Source: Pedobacter sp. D749 (GTDB lineage Bacteria; Bacteroidota; Bacteroidia; Sphingobacteriales; Sphingobacteriaceae). From it: a stretch of DNA of 64,000 bases. Under the pieces are notes generated by a model. The model was given only the letters and a program-made list of their open reading frames with translations. It was not told the origin of the DNA and searched no databases. The position numbers and the translations under genes are program-made. How positions within the stretch are numbered: the stretch's first letter is position 1; every line of letters begins with the position of its first letter. The DNA is taken from NCBI RefSeq assembly GCF_019317285.1, contig NZ_CP079218.1, forward strand, positions 3,782,001 to 3,846,000. The letters run 5' to 3'. Of this stretch, positions 54,922 through 62,117 are shown piece after piece.

Positions 54922-55656
54922 ATGAATTTTACCAATTTCGGCAGATACATCCTGCTACTCAAGTCTGTATTCAGAAAGCCGGAAAAACTGAAAATATACC
55001 TGAAAGAAATCGCCAAACAAATGGATTATGTTGGTGTAGGCTCTTTAGGTTTAATTGCCATTATCTCTACTTTTATAGGTGCAGTAATGACTTTACAAAT
55101 TGCTTTCCAGTTGGTTAGTGATTTTATTCCAAAAACAATTATCGGTTCTGTAAACCGCGACTCCAGTATCTTAGAGTTAAGTCCAACTATTAGTGCAATT
55201 GTTCTGGCAGGAAAAATAGGATCAGCCATTTCATCAGAAATTGGTTCGATGCGTGTTACCGAACAGATTGACGCTTTAGAAATTATGGGTATAAATGCAC
55301 CAGGCTACCTTATTCTTCCTAAAATTATTTCGGGCATAACCATGGTACCCATGTTGGTGATCATTTCTATGTTTTTAAGTATAAGCGGAGGATATATCGG
55401 CGGTTCTATTTCTGGAGCAGTTACACCCGCTGAATACATTCAGGGTATTACAACTGATTTTAATCCTTATACCATAGTTGTAGCATTGGTAAAAGCTTTT
55501 GTATTTGGGTTCATCATTACATCAGTTCCGGCGTATGAAGGTTTTTACGTTCGTGGTGGTGCTTTAGAAGTTTCGCAGGCCAGTACCAGAGCAGTTGTAA
55601 TAAGCTGTATCTCTATTCTTGTTTGCGATTATTTAGTTACTCAACTTTTATTGTAA
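54922..55656 (+). CDS. mlaE: MlaE-family ABC lipid-transport permease
   Basis: This 244-residue integral membrane permease of the Mla/MCE phospholipid transport system maintains outer-membrane lipid asymmetry. It has five or so membrane helices and the family motifs LVLAGKIGSAISSEIGSMRV (as IVLAGKIGSAISSE here) and EQIDALEIMGINAPGYL. The ATPase gene overlaps by one base. The MCE-domain periplasmic partner is not in this window. Confidence 0.92.
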   Translation: MNFTNFGRYILLLKSVFRKPEKLKIYLKEIAKQMDYVGVGSLGLIAIISTFIGAVMTLQIAFQLVSDFIPKTIIGSVNRDSSILELSPTISAIVLAGKIGSAISSEIGSMRVTEQIDALEIMGINAPGYLILPKIISGITMVPMLVIISMFLSISGGYIGGSISGAVTPAEYIQGITTDFNPYTIVVALVKAFVFGFIITSVPAYEGFYVRGGALEVSQASTRAVVISCISILVCDYLVTQLLL

Positions 55657-56408
55657 TGATCGAAATTAAAGATATTTATAAGTCATTCTCTGGAAATGAC
55701 GTATTGCAAGGTATTTCCGGAAAGTTTGAAGAAGGTGTAACCAATTTAATTATTGGTGGTTCGGGATCAGGTAAAACAACTTTACTGAAATGCATGGTTG
55801 GTTTGCATCAGCCAGATTCGGGCTCGGTATTGTACGATGGTCGCGATTTTACACCAATGACTTACGAGCAACGTATTGAAGTACGTAAAGAAATTGGCAT
55901 GTTGTTTCAAGGCTCTGCCCTGTTCGATAGTATGACCGTTGAAGAAAACATCATGTTTCCATTAAACATGTTTACTGATCAAAGCAGAAAAGAAAAGCTG
56001 GAAAGAGTTGATTTTTGTTTAGAACGGGTAAACCTTGCGGGTAAAAACAAATTATTCCCGGCAGAATTATCTGGTGGAATGAAAAAACGTGTGGGTATTG
56101 CACGTGCCATTTCTATGAACCCAAAATATTTGTTCTGTGATGAGCCTAACTCAGGTTTAGATCCAAAAACTTCGATCGTAATTGATGAGTTAATTCAGGA
56201 AATTACCGAAGAATACAAAACCACAACCATTGTGGTAACACACGATATGAACTCGGTTATGGGTATTGGCGATTACATTTTGTTCTTACACGAAGGAAAA
56301 AAATTCTGGGAAGGTAGTAATAAAGAAATTGCACATACCGACATTAAGGAACTAAACGATTTCGTATTTGCCAGCCGCTTCATGAAGGCTGCAAAAGATA
56401 AGTTTTAA
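55656..56408 (+). CDS. mlaF: MlaF-type ABC transporter ATPase
   Basis: This is the ATPase partner of the MlaE permease. The 250-residue protein starts MIEIKDIYKSFSG; the earlier ATG at 55623 lies inside mlaE. Walker A GGSGSGKTTLL is near residue 34, signature LSGGMKKRVGIARA near 138 and Walker B LFCDEPNSGLDP near 158. LSGGMKKRV is characteristic of the MlaF group. It overlaps the permease stop codon by one base. Confidence 0.93.
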   Translation: MIEIKDIYKSFSGNDVLQGISGKFEEGVTNLIIGGSGSGKTTLLKCMVGLHQPDSGSVLYDGRDFTPMTYEQRIEVRKEIGMLFQGSALFDSMTVEENIMFPLNMFTDQSRKEKLERVDFCLERVNLAGKNKLFPAELSGGMKKRVGIARAISMNPKYLFCDEPNSGLDPKTSIVIDELIQEITEEYKTTTIVVTHDMNSVMGIGDYILFLHEGKKFWEGSNKEIAHTDIKELNDFVFASRFMKAAKDKF

Positions 56409-56432
56409 GAAAATTCTTATATTTGTTTAGTT

Positions 56433-56675
56433 ATGACAACGGCTACTAAAAACATCATTCACAAGTTGGAAACCTTACCAGAAAGCATGGTAAACGAGGT
56501 AGAAGATTTTATTGATTTTTTAAAAGCCAAACATTCGAAGAGCTTTCCTAAATCGGAAAACGAAAAAACAAATATTTTTGAAGAACCAAAAAGCTTATAT
56601 GGTGCTGCAAAAGGCTTATTTATCATTCCTAAAGATTTTAATGATCCAATAGACGATTTAAAAGATTATATGTAA
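56433..56675 (+). CDS. DUF2281-type antitoxin of a PIN toxin
   Basis: This 80-residue protein has an N-terminal ALETLP-like start, here IIHKLETLPESMVNEVEDFI, followed by DFLKAKHSK and an acidic C-terminus, the DUF2281 pattern. Such proteins precede PIN-domain ribonucleases and are predicted antitoxins. Its stop codon overlaps the toxin ATG by one base. It lies 24 bases after mlaF and may share that transcript. Confidence 0.85.
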   Translation: MTTATKNIIHKLETLPESMVNEVEDFIDFLKAKHSKSFPKSENEKTNIFEEPKSLYGAAKGLFIIPKDFNDPIDDLKDYM

Positions 56676-57064
56676 TGCGTCTTTTACTCGATACGCATAT
56701 TTTCATTTCATTAATTAATGAAGATCATAATCTTGATCAGTCAACAATAAACAGCATTATTGATTCTGAAAATGAAAAATTTATAAGCATTGCCAGTTTA
56801 TGGGAGATCATTATAAAGCTTAACATAGGAAAACTGATTGTTACCAGAAACCTGGAAGAGATGTATGAGGTAATAAATAATTTCAGTATATCAGTATTGA
56901 ATATCCAAAAACAACATCTTGACAAGTATTTAGCTTTGCCATTGATCCATAGAGACCCATTTGACAGATTGATTATTGCACAGGCATTAGCAGACAATCT
57001 CACTTTGATAACTGACGATCAATACATTATAAATTACCCAAATTTAAAGTTATTTAATACATGA
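56675..57064 (+). CDS. PIN-domain ribonuclease toxin (VapC-like)
   Basis: This 129-residue PIN domain carries the acidic active-site residues Asp6 (LLDTHIF), the Glu in SLWEII and two Asp in HRDPFDRLIIAQA, followed by LITDDQ. This is the group usually annotated as type II VapC toxins, which cut RNA. It overlaps the antitoxin gene by one base and the methyltransferase gene by four, an unusually tight insertion into a housekeeping gene string. Confidence 0.9.
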   Translation: MRLLLDTHIFISLINEDHNLDQSTINSIIDSENEKFISIASLWEIIIKLNIGKLIVTRNLEEMYEVINNFSISVLNIQKQHLDKYLALPLIHRDPFDRLIIAQALADNLTLITDDQYIINYPNLKLFNT

Positions 57065-57942
57065 TACAATTACTTGCCCCAACCCATTGGAAAGATTATG
57101 AACTGATTGATTGCGGGGATTTTGAAAAATTAGAACGTTTTGGAAATGTAACCCTTATCCGTCCTGAGCCTCAGGCGGTATGGAAAAAAACATACTCAGA
57201 ACAGGATTGGAAAAAAACTGCCAACATCACTTTCAGGGGCCGTTCGGCTACTTCGGGCGAATGGGTAAAGAAAAACCAATCTATTCCTGATCGCTGGCAT
57301 GTAGAATATAAAAATGATGAAGTGGCCATTAAACTCCGCTTAGGTTTAACGTCTTTTAAACACGTGGGCGTATTCCCCGAGCAGGCAGTAAACTGGGATT
57401 TCATTTCTTCGTCTATTAAAAAATTTAAAACGCCACAGCCAAAAGTTTTAAATCTTTTCGCCTACACCGGTGCTGCATCACTAATTGCCAACGCAGCAGG
57501 TGCAGAAACTACCCACGTTGATTCGATTAAACAGGTTGTTACCTGGGCAAATGAAAACCAGGAGCTTTCAGGATTGAAAAATACCCGTTGGATGGTTGAG
57601 GATGCACTAAAATTTGTAAAGAAAGAATTAAAAAGGGGCAAAAAATACAATGGCATTATTCTAGACCCACCAGCTTATGGCCACGGTCCTAATGGCGAAA
57701 AGTGGAAACTCGAAGACCATATCCAGGAAATGATGCAGGATGTAGTACAATTATTAGATGAAAAAGAACATTTCTTAATTTTAAATACCTACTCCCTCGG
57801 TTTTTCTTCAGTAATTGTTGAAAATTTAATCCGTACTTCTTTTCCTGCGGTTAACAATCTTGAGACGGGAGAACTGTTTCTACAGGCTACATCAGGCATT
57901 AAATTGCCATTAGGCGTTTTCGGTAAATTCTGTAATGTGTAA
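57061..57942 (+). CDS. RlmI-like class I SAM-dependent RNA methyltransferase
   Basis: This 293-residue methyltransferase resembles the 23S rRNA m5C1962 enzyme RlmI (YccW) but lacks the N-terminal PUA domain. Motif I is KVLNLFAYTGAASLIANAAG and motif IV is IILDPPAYGHGPNGEKW, where DPPAYG is typical of the group. RNA is the likely substrate, though the exact base is unproven. Its start overlaps the toxin gene by four bases. Confidence 0.82.
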   Translation: MIQLLAPTHWKDYELIDCGDFEKLERFGNVTLIRPEPQAVWKKTYSEQDWKKTANITFRGRSATSGEWVKKNQSIPDRWHVEYKNDEVAIKLRLGLTSFKHVGVFPEQAVNWDFISSSIKKFKTPQPKVLNLFAYTGAASLIANAAGAETTHVDSIKQVVTWANENQELSGLKNTRWMVEDALKFVKKELKRGKKYNGIILDPPAYGHGPNGEKWKLEDHIQEMMQDVVQLLDEKEHFLILNTYSLGFSSVIVENLIRTSFPAVNNLETGELFLQATSGIKLPLGVFGKFCNV

Positions 57943-58032
57943 ATGTTAATTACTTTATTTTAAACTATCAGATTTCCGTCCTACTTTCATCGGTCCGGAA
58001 AAAGACTAAATTTTAATTATCTAATATATTCT

Positions 58033-59082
58033 ATGAAATTCCCTCAATTAGCAGGCACCATAATACTTGGTTTTGCCGCAATCAGCTTATTCGCCAACTG
58101 TAATTCAGACGGTAAGAGCAGTGGCGGCATTGGTAAAATCTTCTCATCTGATACCACTAAAAAGAAAACGGACTCAACTGTAAACGTAATGAAACCGGTT
58201 GATCCAAAACTTTACGATTCGTTAGTAAAAAAACTGGCAAATGGAGATACTACCGGAAGATGGCCGGTAAAAAAACAACCATATCCTTTAGCTGGGGCTA
58301 TTTTACCGTTTAAACGCATTGTTGTTTATTATGGAAACCTGCATTCGAAAAAAATGGGAGCTCTTGGCGAATATGCACCTAAAGAAATGTGGCGACGCCT
58401 AAATGCTGAGGTTAAACATTGGGAAAAGGCTGATCCTACTACCCCTGTACAACCAGGATTACACTATATTGCTGCAGTAGCAAGTGGAACACCTGGCAAA
58501 GATGGAAAATACATCAACAGGATGGGCAATAAACAGATCGATTCTGTTTTAAAAATTGCCAAAATGCAACCCAACACAATTGTATTTTTAGATCTTCAGG
58601 TGGCTTTAAGTACCATAAAAGCAGAATTACCGCACATCGAAAAATATCTTGAACTGCCTTATGTACATTTAGGTATCGACCCGGAATTTTCAATGAAGGA
58701 TGGTTCATTACCTGGTAGAAAAATTGGCACTTATGATGCTGCCGATGTAAATTATGTAACGCAGTACCTGGCCGATATTGTTAAAAAACACAATTTGCCT
58801 CCAAAAGTATTTGTATTGCACCGCTTTACAAAGAAAATGGTAACCAATTCAGCTAACATTAAACTACGTCCTGAAGTACAGGTTGTAATGCATATGGACG
58901 GATGGGGCGAACCCGATTTAAAAATAGGCACCTACCGCCACTTTATACAAGGCGAGCCTGTACAGTTTACTGGATTTAAGCTGTTTTATAAAAATGACCT
59001 GAAGAAAGAACCTAAACGGTTAATGACTCCGGAAGAGCTGTTAAAGCTTAAACCAAAACCGATATATATCCAATATCAATAA
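58033..59082 (+). CDS. Exported protein of unknown family, possible lipoprotein
   Basis: This 349-residue protein has a signal sequence (MKFPQLAGTIILGFAAISLF) ending at LFANC, with Cys23 a possible but atypical lipidation site. A Ser/Gly/Lys-rich linker follows, then an alpha/beta domain with IVVYYGNLHSKKMGALGEYA, NTIVFLDLQVALSTIKAELP, YVHLGIDPEFSM and VVMHMDGWGEPD. The alternating strands and helices suggest a TIM-barrel hydrolase-like fold, but I do not recognise a family and assign no activity. A strong terminator follows directly. Confidence 0.72.
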   Translation: MKFPQLAGTIILGFAAISLFANCNSDGKSSGGIGKIFSSDTTKKKTDSTVNVMKPVDPKLYDSLVKKLANGDTTGRWPVKKQPYPLAGAILPFKRIVVYYGNLHSKKMGALGEYAPKEMWRRLNAEVKHWEKADPTTPVQPGLHYIAAVASGTPGKDGKYINRMGNKQIDSVLKIAKMQPNTIVFLDLQVALSTIKAELPHIEKYLELPYVHLGIDPEFSMKDGSLPGRKIGTYDAADVNYVTQYLADIVKKHNLPPKVFVLHRFTKKMVTNSANIKLRPEVQVVMHMDGWGEPDLKIGTYRHFIQGEPVQFTGFKLFYKNDLKKEPKRLMTPEELLKLKPKPIYIQYQ

Positions 59083-59088
59083 AAACTG

Positions 59089-59118
59089 AAGCCTGTAATT
59101 ACGATTACAGGCTTTTTT
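59089..59118 (+). terminator. Intrinsic terminator after the exported-protein gene
   Basis: AAGCCTGTAAT and ATTACAGGCTT form a perfect 11-bp stem with a four-base loop, followed by TTTT. It starts seven bases after the stop codon. Confidence 0.9.
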
Positions 59119-59142
59119 ATTTGCTCCCCAATTGGAAAAAGC

Positions 59143-59274
59143 ATATCTAGTCGTAGCATCACGCTACGACTTTCAAAAAATTAGAAAATAATAAATTTCT
59201 TTGCGAGATGCTAAAACCAGCGTTTATTGGAATCTTTTCTATCTAGTTGTAGCGTCGCGACTTTCAAAAATTAG
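59143..59274 (+). repeat. Two direct copies of an ATCTAGTCGTAGCG repeat
   Basis: Copy 1 (59143-59184) reads ATATCTAGTCGTAGCATCAC then GCTACGACTTTC and A6TTAG, with a GTCGTAGC/GCTACGAC palindrome. Copy 2 (59239-59274) reads CTATCTAGTTGTAGCGTCGC then GACTTTCAAAAATTAG and has lost part of the palindrome. The 367-base gap before msrA holds no gene; 59275-59449 is AT-rich. Confidence 0.75.
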
Positions 59275-59449
59275 GGGAATATTAAATGTCTTTGCGTATA
59301 TTTAAGAGAAGATTATTAGGTTTCATACAAAACATGTCCTCCTTAAAACACCCAGGAATAATTTAATCTTTAACTATACTGTAATATCAAAAAAATGTCT
59401 TTTTTTTGATTGATCTAAAAATTGGAACAGATTTTATATAATGTAGAAT

Positions 59450-59992
59450 ATGCAAATAGCAACATTTGGCGGAGGCTGTTTTTGGTGCACCGAAGCCGTT
59501 TTTCAGACATTGAATGGGGTAAGCCAGGTTACATCAGGCTACATGGGAGGAGATTTAAAGCATCCTACTTATATGGAAATTTGTAATGGCAATACCGGAC
59601 ACGCAGAAGTAATTCAAATTACGTTTGACGAGAACGTAATTTCGTTTAGTGAGTTGTTATTGGTATTCTTTAAAACCCACAATCCAACAACCCAAAATAG
59701 ACAGGGTAATGATGTGGGTACGCAATACAGATCGGTAGTGTTTTACAAAAATGAAGATCAGAGAAAACTGACGGAGAAAATGATCGAAGATTTAACCAAA
59801 CAGCAAATTTTCGACAAGCCCATTACAACAGAAGTTTGTCCTGTAGCCGAATTTTATGAGGCTGAAGACTACCATCAGAACTATTTTAGCAACAACCAGG
59901 GAAAACCTTATTGCGCATTTGTAATACAACCAAAACTGAATAAGTTTGCTACTGATTTTAGAGATAAAATTAAAACAGAGCTTTTGGAATAA
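59450..59992 (+). CDS. msrA: Peptide-methionine (S)-S-oxide reductase
   Basis: This enzyme repairs oxidised methionine in proteins. The 180-residue protein carries the catalytic cysteine in the invariant GGGCFWCTEAVFQTLNGV and, further on, TSGYMGGDLKHPTYMEICNG and GTQYRSVVFYKNEDQ. No signal peptide, so it acts in the cytoplasm. It converges on the flavoprotein gene, with adjacent stop codons and no spacer. Confidence 0.96.
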   Translation: MQIATFGGGCFWCTEAVFQTLNGVSQVTSGYMGGDLKHPTYMEICNGNTGHAEVIQITFDENVISFSELLLVFFKTHNPTTQNRQGNDVGTQYRSVVFYKNEDQRKLTEKMIEDLTKQQIFDKPITTEVCPVAEFYEAEDYHQNYFSNNQGKPYCAFVIQPKLNKFATDFRDKIKTELLE

Positions 59993-61081
59993 TTAAATTT
60001 CAAAAGTAAGTAAAGCATGCTGGCTTGCCGTATGAATATCTCTCCAAACCCTGTTAATTTCTGATTCCTTCTTTGCAGCCTCTAGGCCACAGTATGGAAA
60101 TAAAGTAGCTGCCGATTTCCAACAGGCATGGGCCAATTTACGGCTTATTGAACTTACCTCGCTTAATTTGTCATCAGCAATTTCTCCATTACTCATTAAC
60201 TGATTCCAGGACGCATCAAAAGTATGATAGAATTTTGCACGAAGGCTTAACACTTCTTCTTTGCAGCGGTTAAGTTCATGATTAAAAAACAAAATTTGTG
60301 CTTCGCTATATCTACCTAACCCGGAACGGGAGTAAAATGATTGCTCTACCAGCTTAATAAAATGATTGGTCATTCCTAAACTATTTACCGTTAACGTGGT
60401 TTCTGCGAGTTGCAAAAAGGGATAGTCAAAGCCAGAATCGGCCACTTCAATTTGCTGGTTAATTTTAAAGGCACGATTTTCTTCAACCTTTAAATCGCAA
60501 ACTTCAAAAGCATGGCTCCCTGTGGCTATTAAACCAAAGTAAGACCAACCAGGTAAAATATTTACTTCCTCTTTTTTAAGGATGAATGACTTAATTTCCG
60601 GTTCTCCGTTTTCATCCAAAATGTCATCCCCATTTTCGTTTTTAATTGTACAGTTAGCAGTAAATATAGTAGCATGTAATGCACCACTGGCATAACTCCA
60701 TTTTCCATTGAGCAGATAACCAGTTTGCGTTTTAATGGCCACACCACCAACAGCACCACTTCCGGCAAAACAAACTTCGGGATTAGCAAAAATCTCTGCA
60801 GCCAATTCGGGATTTAAAAACCCTGCAAACCAGCCTGCACCGGCACAAAGTGTAATGGTCCAGCCTAAACTTCCGTCGGCTTCTGCTAATTCTTCTTCCA
60901 GTCTTAAAATTTCAGGGAGTTTTTTGTTTGATCCTCCATAAATTTCAGGCACAAAAAGTTTAAACCAATTTTCCTGATAAGCCAGTTCTAAAATTTCGGG
61001 ATGAAGTTTACCCATTTTTTCAGAAAGTGCGGCATAAGCTTTTACTTTTTCCTGCCAGGTAGTTGCTAATGTTTCACTCAT
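59993..61081 (-). CDS. Acyl-CoA-dehydrogenase-like flavoprotein (possible group D monooxygenase)
   Basis: This 362-residue protein has the acyl-CoA dehydrogenase fold: a helical N-terminal domain (LRLEEELAEADGSLGWTITL), a beta domain (GYLLNGKWSYASGALHATIF), and a C-terminal helical domain ending EINRVWRDIHTASQHALL. The catalytic glutamate of true acyl-CoA dehydrogenases is not evident, and WRDIHTASQHALL is the ending of flavin-dependent monooxygenase relatives such as HpaB/DszC-type proteins. It starts 18 bases after the riboswitch-controlled PnuC-like gene and is almost surely in that transcript, hinting at a thiamine-related role. Confidence 0.78.
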   Translation of the reverse strand: MSETLATTWQEKVKAYAALSEKMGKLHPEILELAYQENWFKLFVPEIYGGSNKKLPEILRLEEELAEADGSLGWTITLCAGAGWFAGFLNPELAAEIFANPEVCFAGSGAVGGVAIKTQTGYLLNGKWSYASGALHATIFTANCTIKNENGDDILDENGEPEIKSFILKKEEVNILPGWSYFGLIATGSHAFEVCDLKVEENRAFKINQQIEVADSGFDYPFLQLAETTLTVNSLGMTNHFIKLVEQSFYSRSGLGRYSEAQILFFNHELNRCKEEVLSLRAKFYHTFDASWNQLMSNGEIADDKLSEVSSISRKLAHACWKSAATLFPYCGLEAAKKESEINRVWRDIHTASQHALLTFEI

Positions 61082-61099
61082 GTTTTTTTTGTGTAGAAT

Positions 61100-61762
61100 C
61101 TAATTAAGCCAACTTGAGCTTGTTTTTTTAATGATTTTGTTCCAGTCAAAAAATCCAAATATAGCTACGACGAACAAAAACGTAGTTAAACAGGCCATAA
61201 GCGGAAGCTTTTTATGAAATAGCAACGGAATGGCCACAATATTCGAAATATTCAGGAATATCCAGTTTTCTATTTTGCGTTTGGCCAACAGCCACATGCC
61301 TGCCCAGGCAGTAGCAGAAACAAAGGCATCTGCGATTGGAACATCTGATTTGGTAAAGAAAATATCTATTTTAGCAATTACAAAATGTTCAGGCAAATTG
61401 ATTAGAGCGGTGTAGAAAATTCCGAATCCTATTACAGAAATTAAAACAGCTATAAGTAATTCTTTTCTTGTTGACCATAGAACCTCCATATGGTGATGAT
61501 TTTCCTGATTTTTCCAAATTAGCCAACCATACACGCTCATTACCAAATAATAAACATTAAGTACAATTTCTGCATATAAATTCGCTTTGTATAATAAGCT
61601 CATCACCAATAATATAGAAATGATCCCGGTTGGATAAAGCCAGATATTATTTTTCCTCGCCAATAAAACTTCAGATACGCCAAAACCAACAGCCAGCCAT
61701 TCGATTAATGAGGTGTGTAAAATCTGCTCCTGAAAAAGCTTAAACCAATCTTGAAAATTCAT
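61100..61762 (-). CDS. pnuT: PnuC-family vitamin transporter, probably thiamine (PnuT)
   Basis: This 220-residue membrane protein has about seven helices of the PnuC family, which carry out facilitated diffusion of vitamin precursors (nicotinamide riboside, riboflavin or thiamine). Visible segments are LIEWLAVGFGVSEVLLARKN, NIWLYPTGIISILLVMSLLY and NVYYLVMSVYGWLIWKNQ. The TPP riboswitch directly upstream argues strongly for thiamine, the PnuT branch. Sequence alone would not separate PnuT from PnuC. Confidence 0.83.
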   Translation of the reverse strand: MNFQDWFKLFQEQILHTSLIEWLAVGFGVSEVLLARKNNIWLYPTGIISILLVMSLLYKANLYAEIVLNVYYLVMSVYGWLIWKNQENHHHMEVLWSTRKELLIAVLISVIGFGIFYTALINLPEHFVIAKIDIFFTKSDVPIADAFVSATAWAGMWLLAKRKIENWIFLNISNIVAIPLLFHKKLPLMACLTTFLFVVAIFGFFDWNKIIKKTSSSWLN

Positions 61763-61788
61763 TTACAATAATTTGCTTTGCAGCCGGT

Positions 61789-61825
61789 AAAAAACAATTA
61801 GCTACTGTTTTCAGGGCGAAACAGT
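61789..61825 (-). terminator. Possible expression-platform hairpin of the TPP riboswitch
   Basis: On the minus strand ACTGTTT pairs with AAACAGT (61804-61825). A six-U tract (61789-61794) follows after about nine bases, then the pnuT start codon. The spacing is longer than in a classical terminator, so its role in ligand control is only suggested. Confidence 0.4.
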
Positions 61826-61841
61826 TTTGTAAATTTAACCT

Positions 61842-62017
61842 CTTCCTACGGCGGCATTACCCGCATCAGGTTCATTAGAAGGTGTAAGGTTTGAGGTATA
61901 GGGCGTAAGGTTAAACCCTATACCTTAAACCTCTTGGCTTAAACCTCTAAATGGGTATAATCTCAGCAAATTGATGGCAACAGAAATTGCAACATCAAAA
62001 AGCACCCCTTTGAGCAT
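61842..62017 (-). ncRNA. TPP (THI-box) riboswitch with enlarged P3 arm
   Basis: On the minus strand the conserved elements occur in order: AAAGGGGTGC, GCTGAGATTATACCC (61952-61966), TGAACCTGATGCGGGTAATG and CGCCGTAGGAAG. Between ACCC and TGAACCTGATG lie about 76 bases instead of the usual short P3 loop. They fold as GGTTTAAGGTATAGGG against CCCTATACCTCAAACC and consist of the AAGGTTTAAGG/ACCTTACACC repeat family found at many gene ends in this window. It should repress pnuT and the flavoprotein when thiamine pyrophosphate is abundant. Confidence 0.92.
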
Positions 62018-62019
62018 GG

Positions 62020-62027
62020 CAAATATA
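62020..62027 (-). promoter_or_regulatory. -7 box for the TPP riboswitch transcript
   Basis: On the minus strand TATATTTG is an exact match to TAnnTTTG, immediately upstream of the riboswitch 5' stem. A start site about six bases downstream would coincide with the first bases of the aptamer. Confidence 0.6.
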
Positions 62028-62061
62028 GCTTTAAAAATGAAATGTTTTGGTTGAAATACGA

Positions 62062-62108
62062 AGAGTTGTCAACTTTCTTGCCACCAGGCCTTTAAAGTTG
62101 ACAACTCT
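62062..62108 (-). terminator. 15-bp hairpin after topoisomerase gene
   Basis: AGAGTTGTCAACTTT (62062-62076) and AAAGTTGACAACTCT (62094-62108) are perfect inverted repeats with a 17-base loop, ten bases after the stop codon. There is no U tract downstream, so it may protect the 3' end more than terminate. Confidence 0.6.
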
Positions 62109-62117
62109 CAAGTCTAT

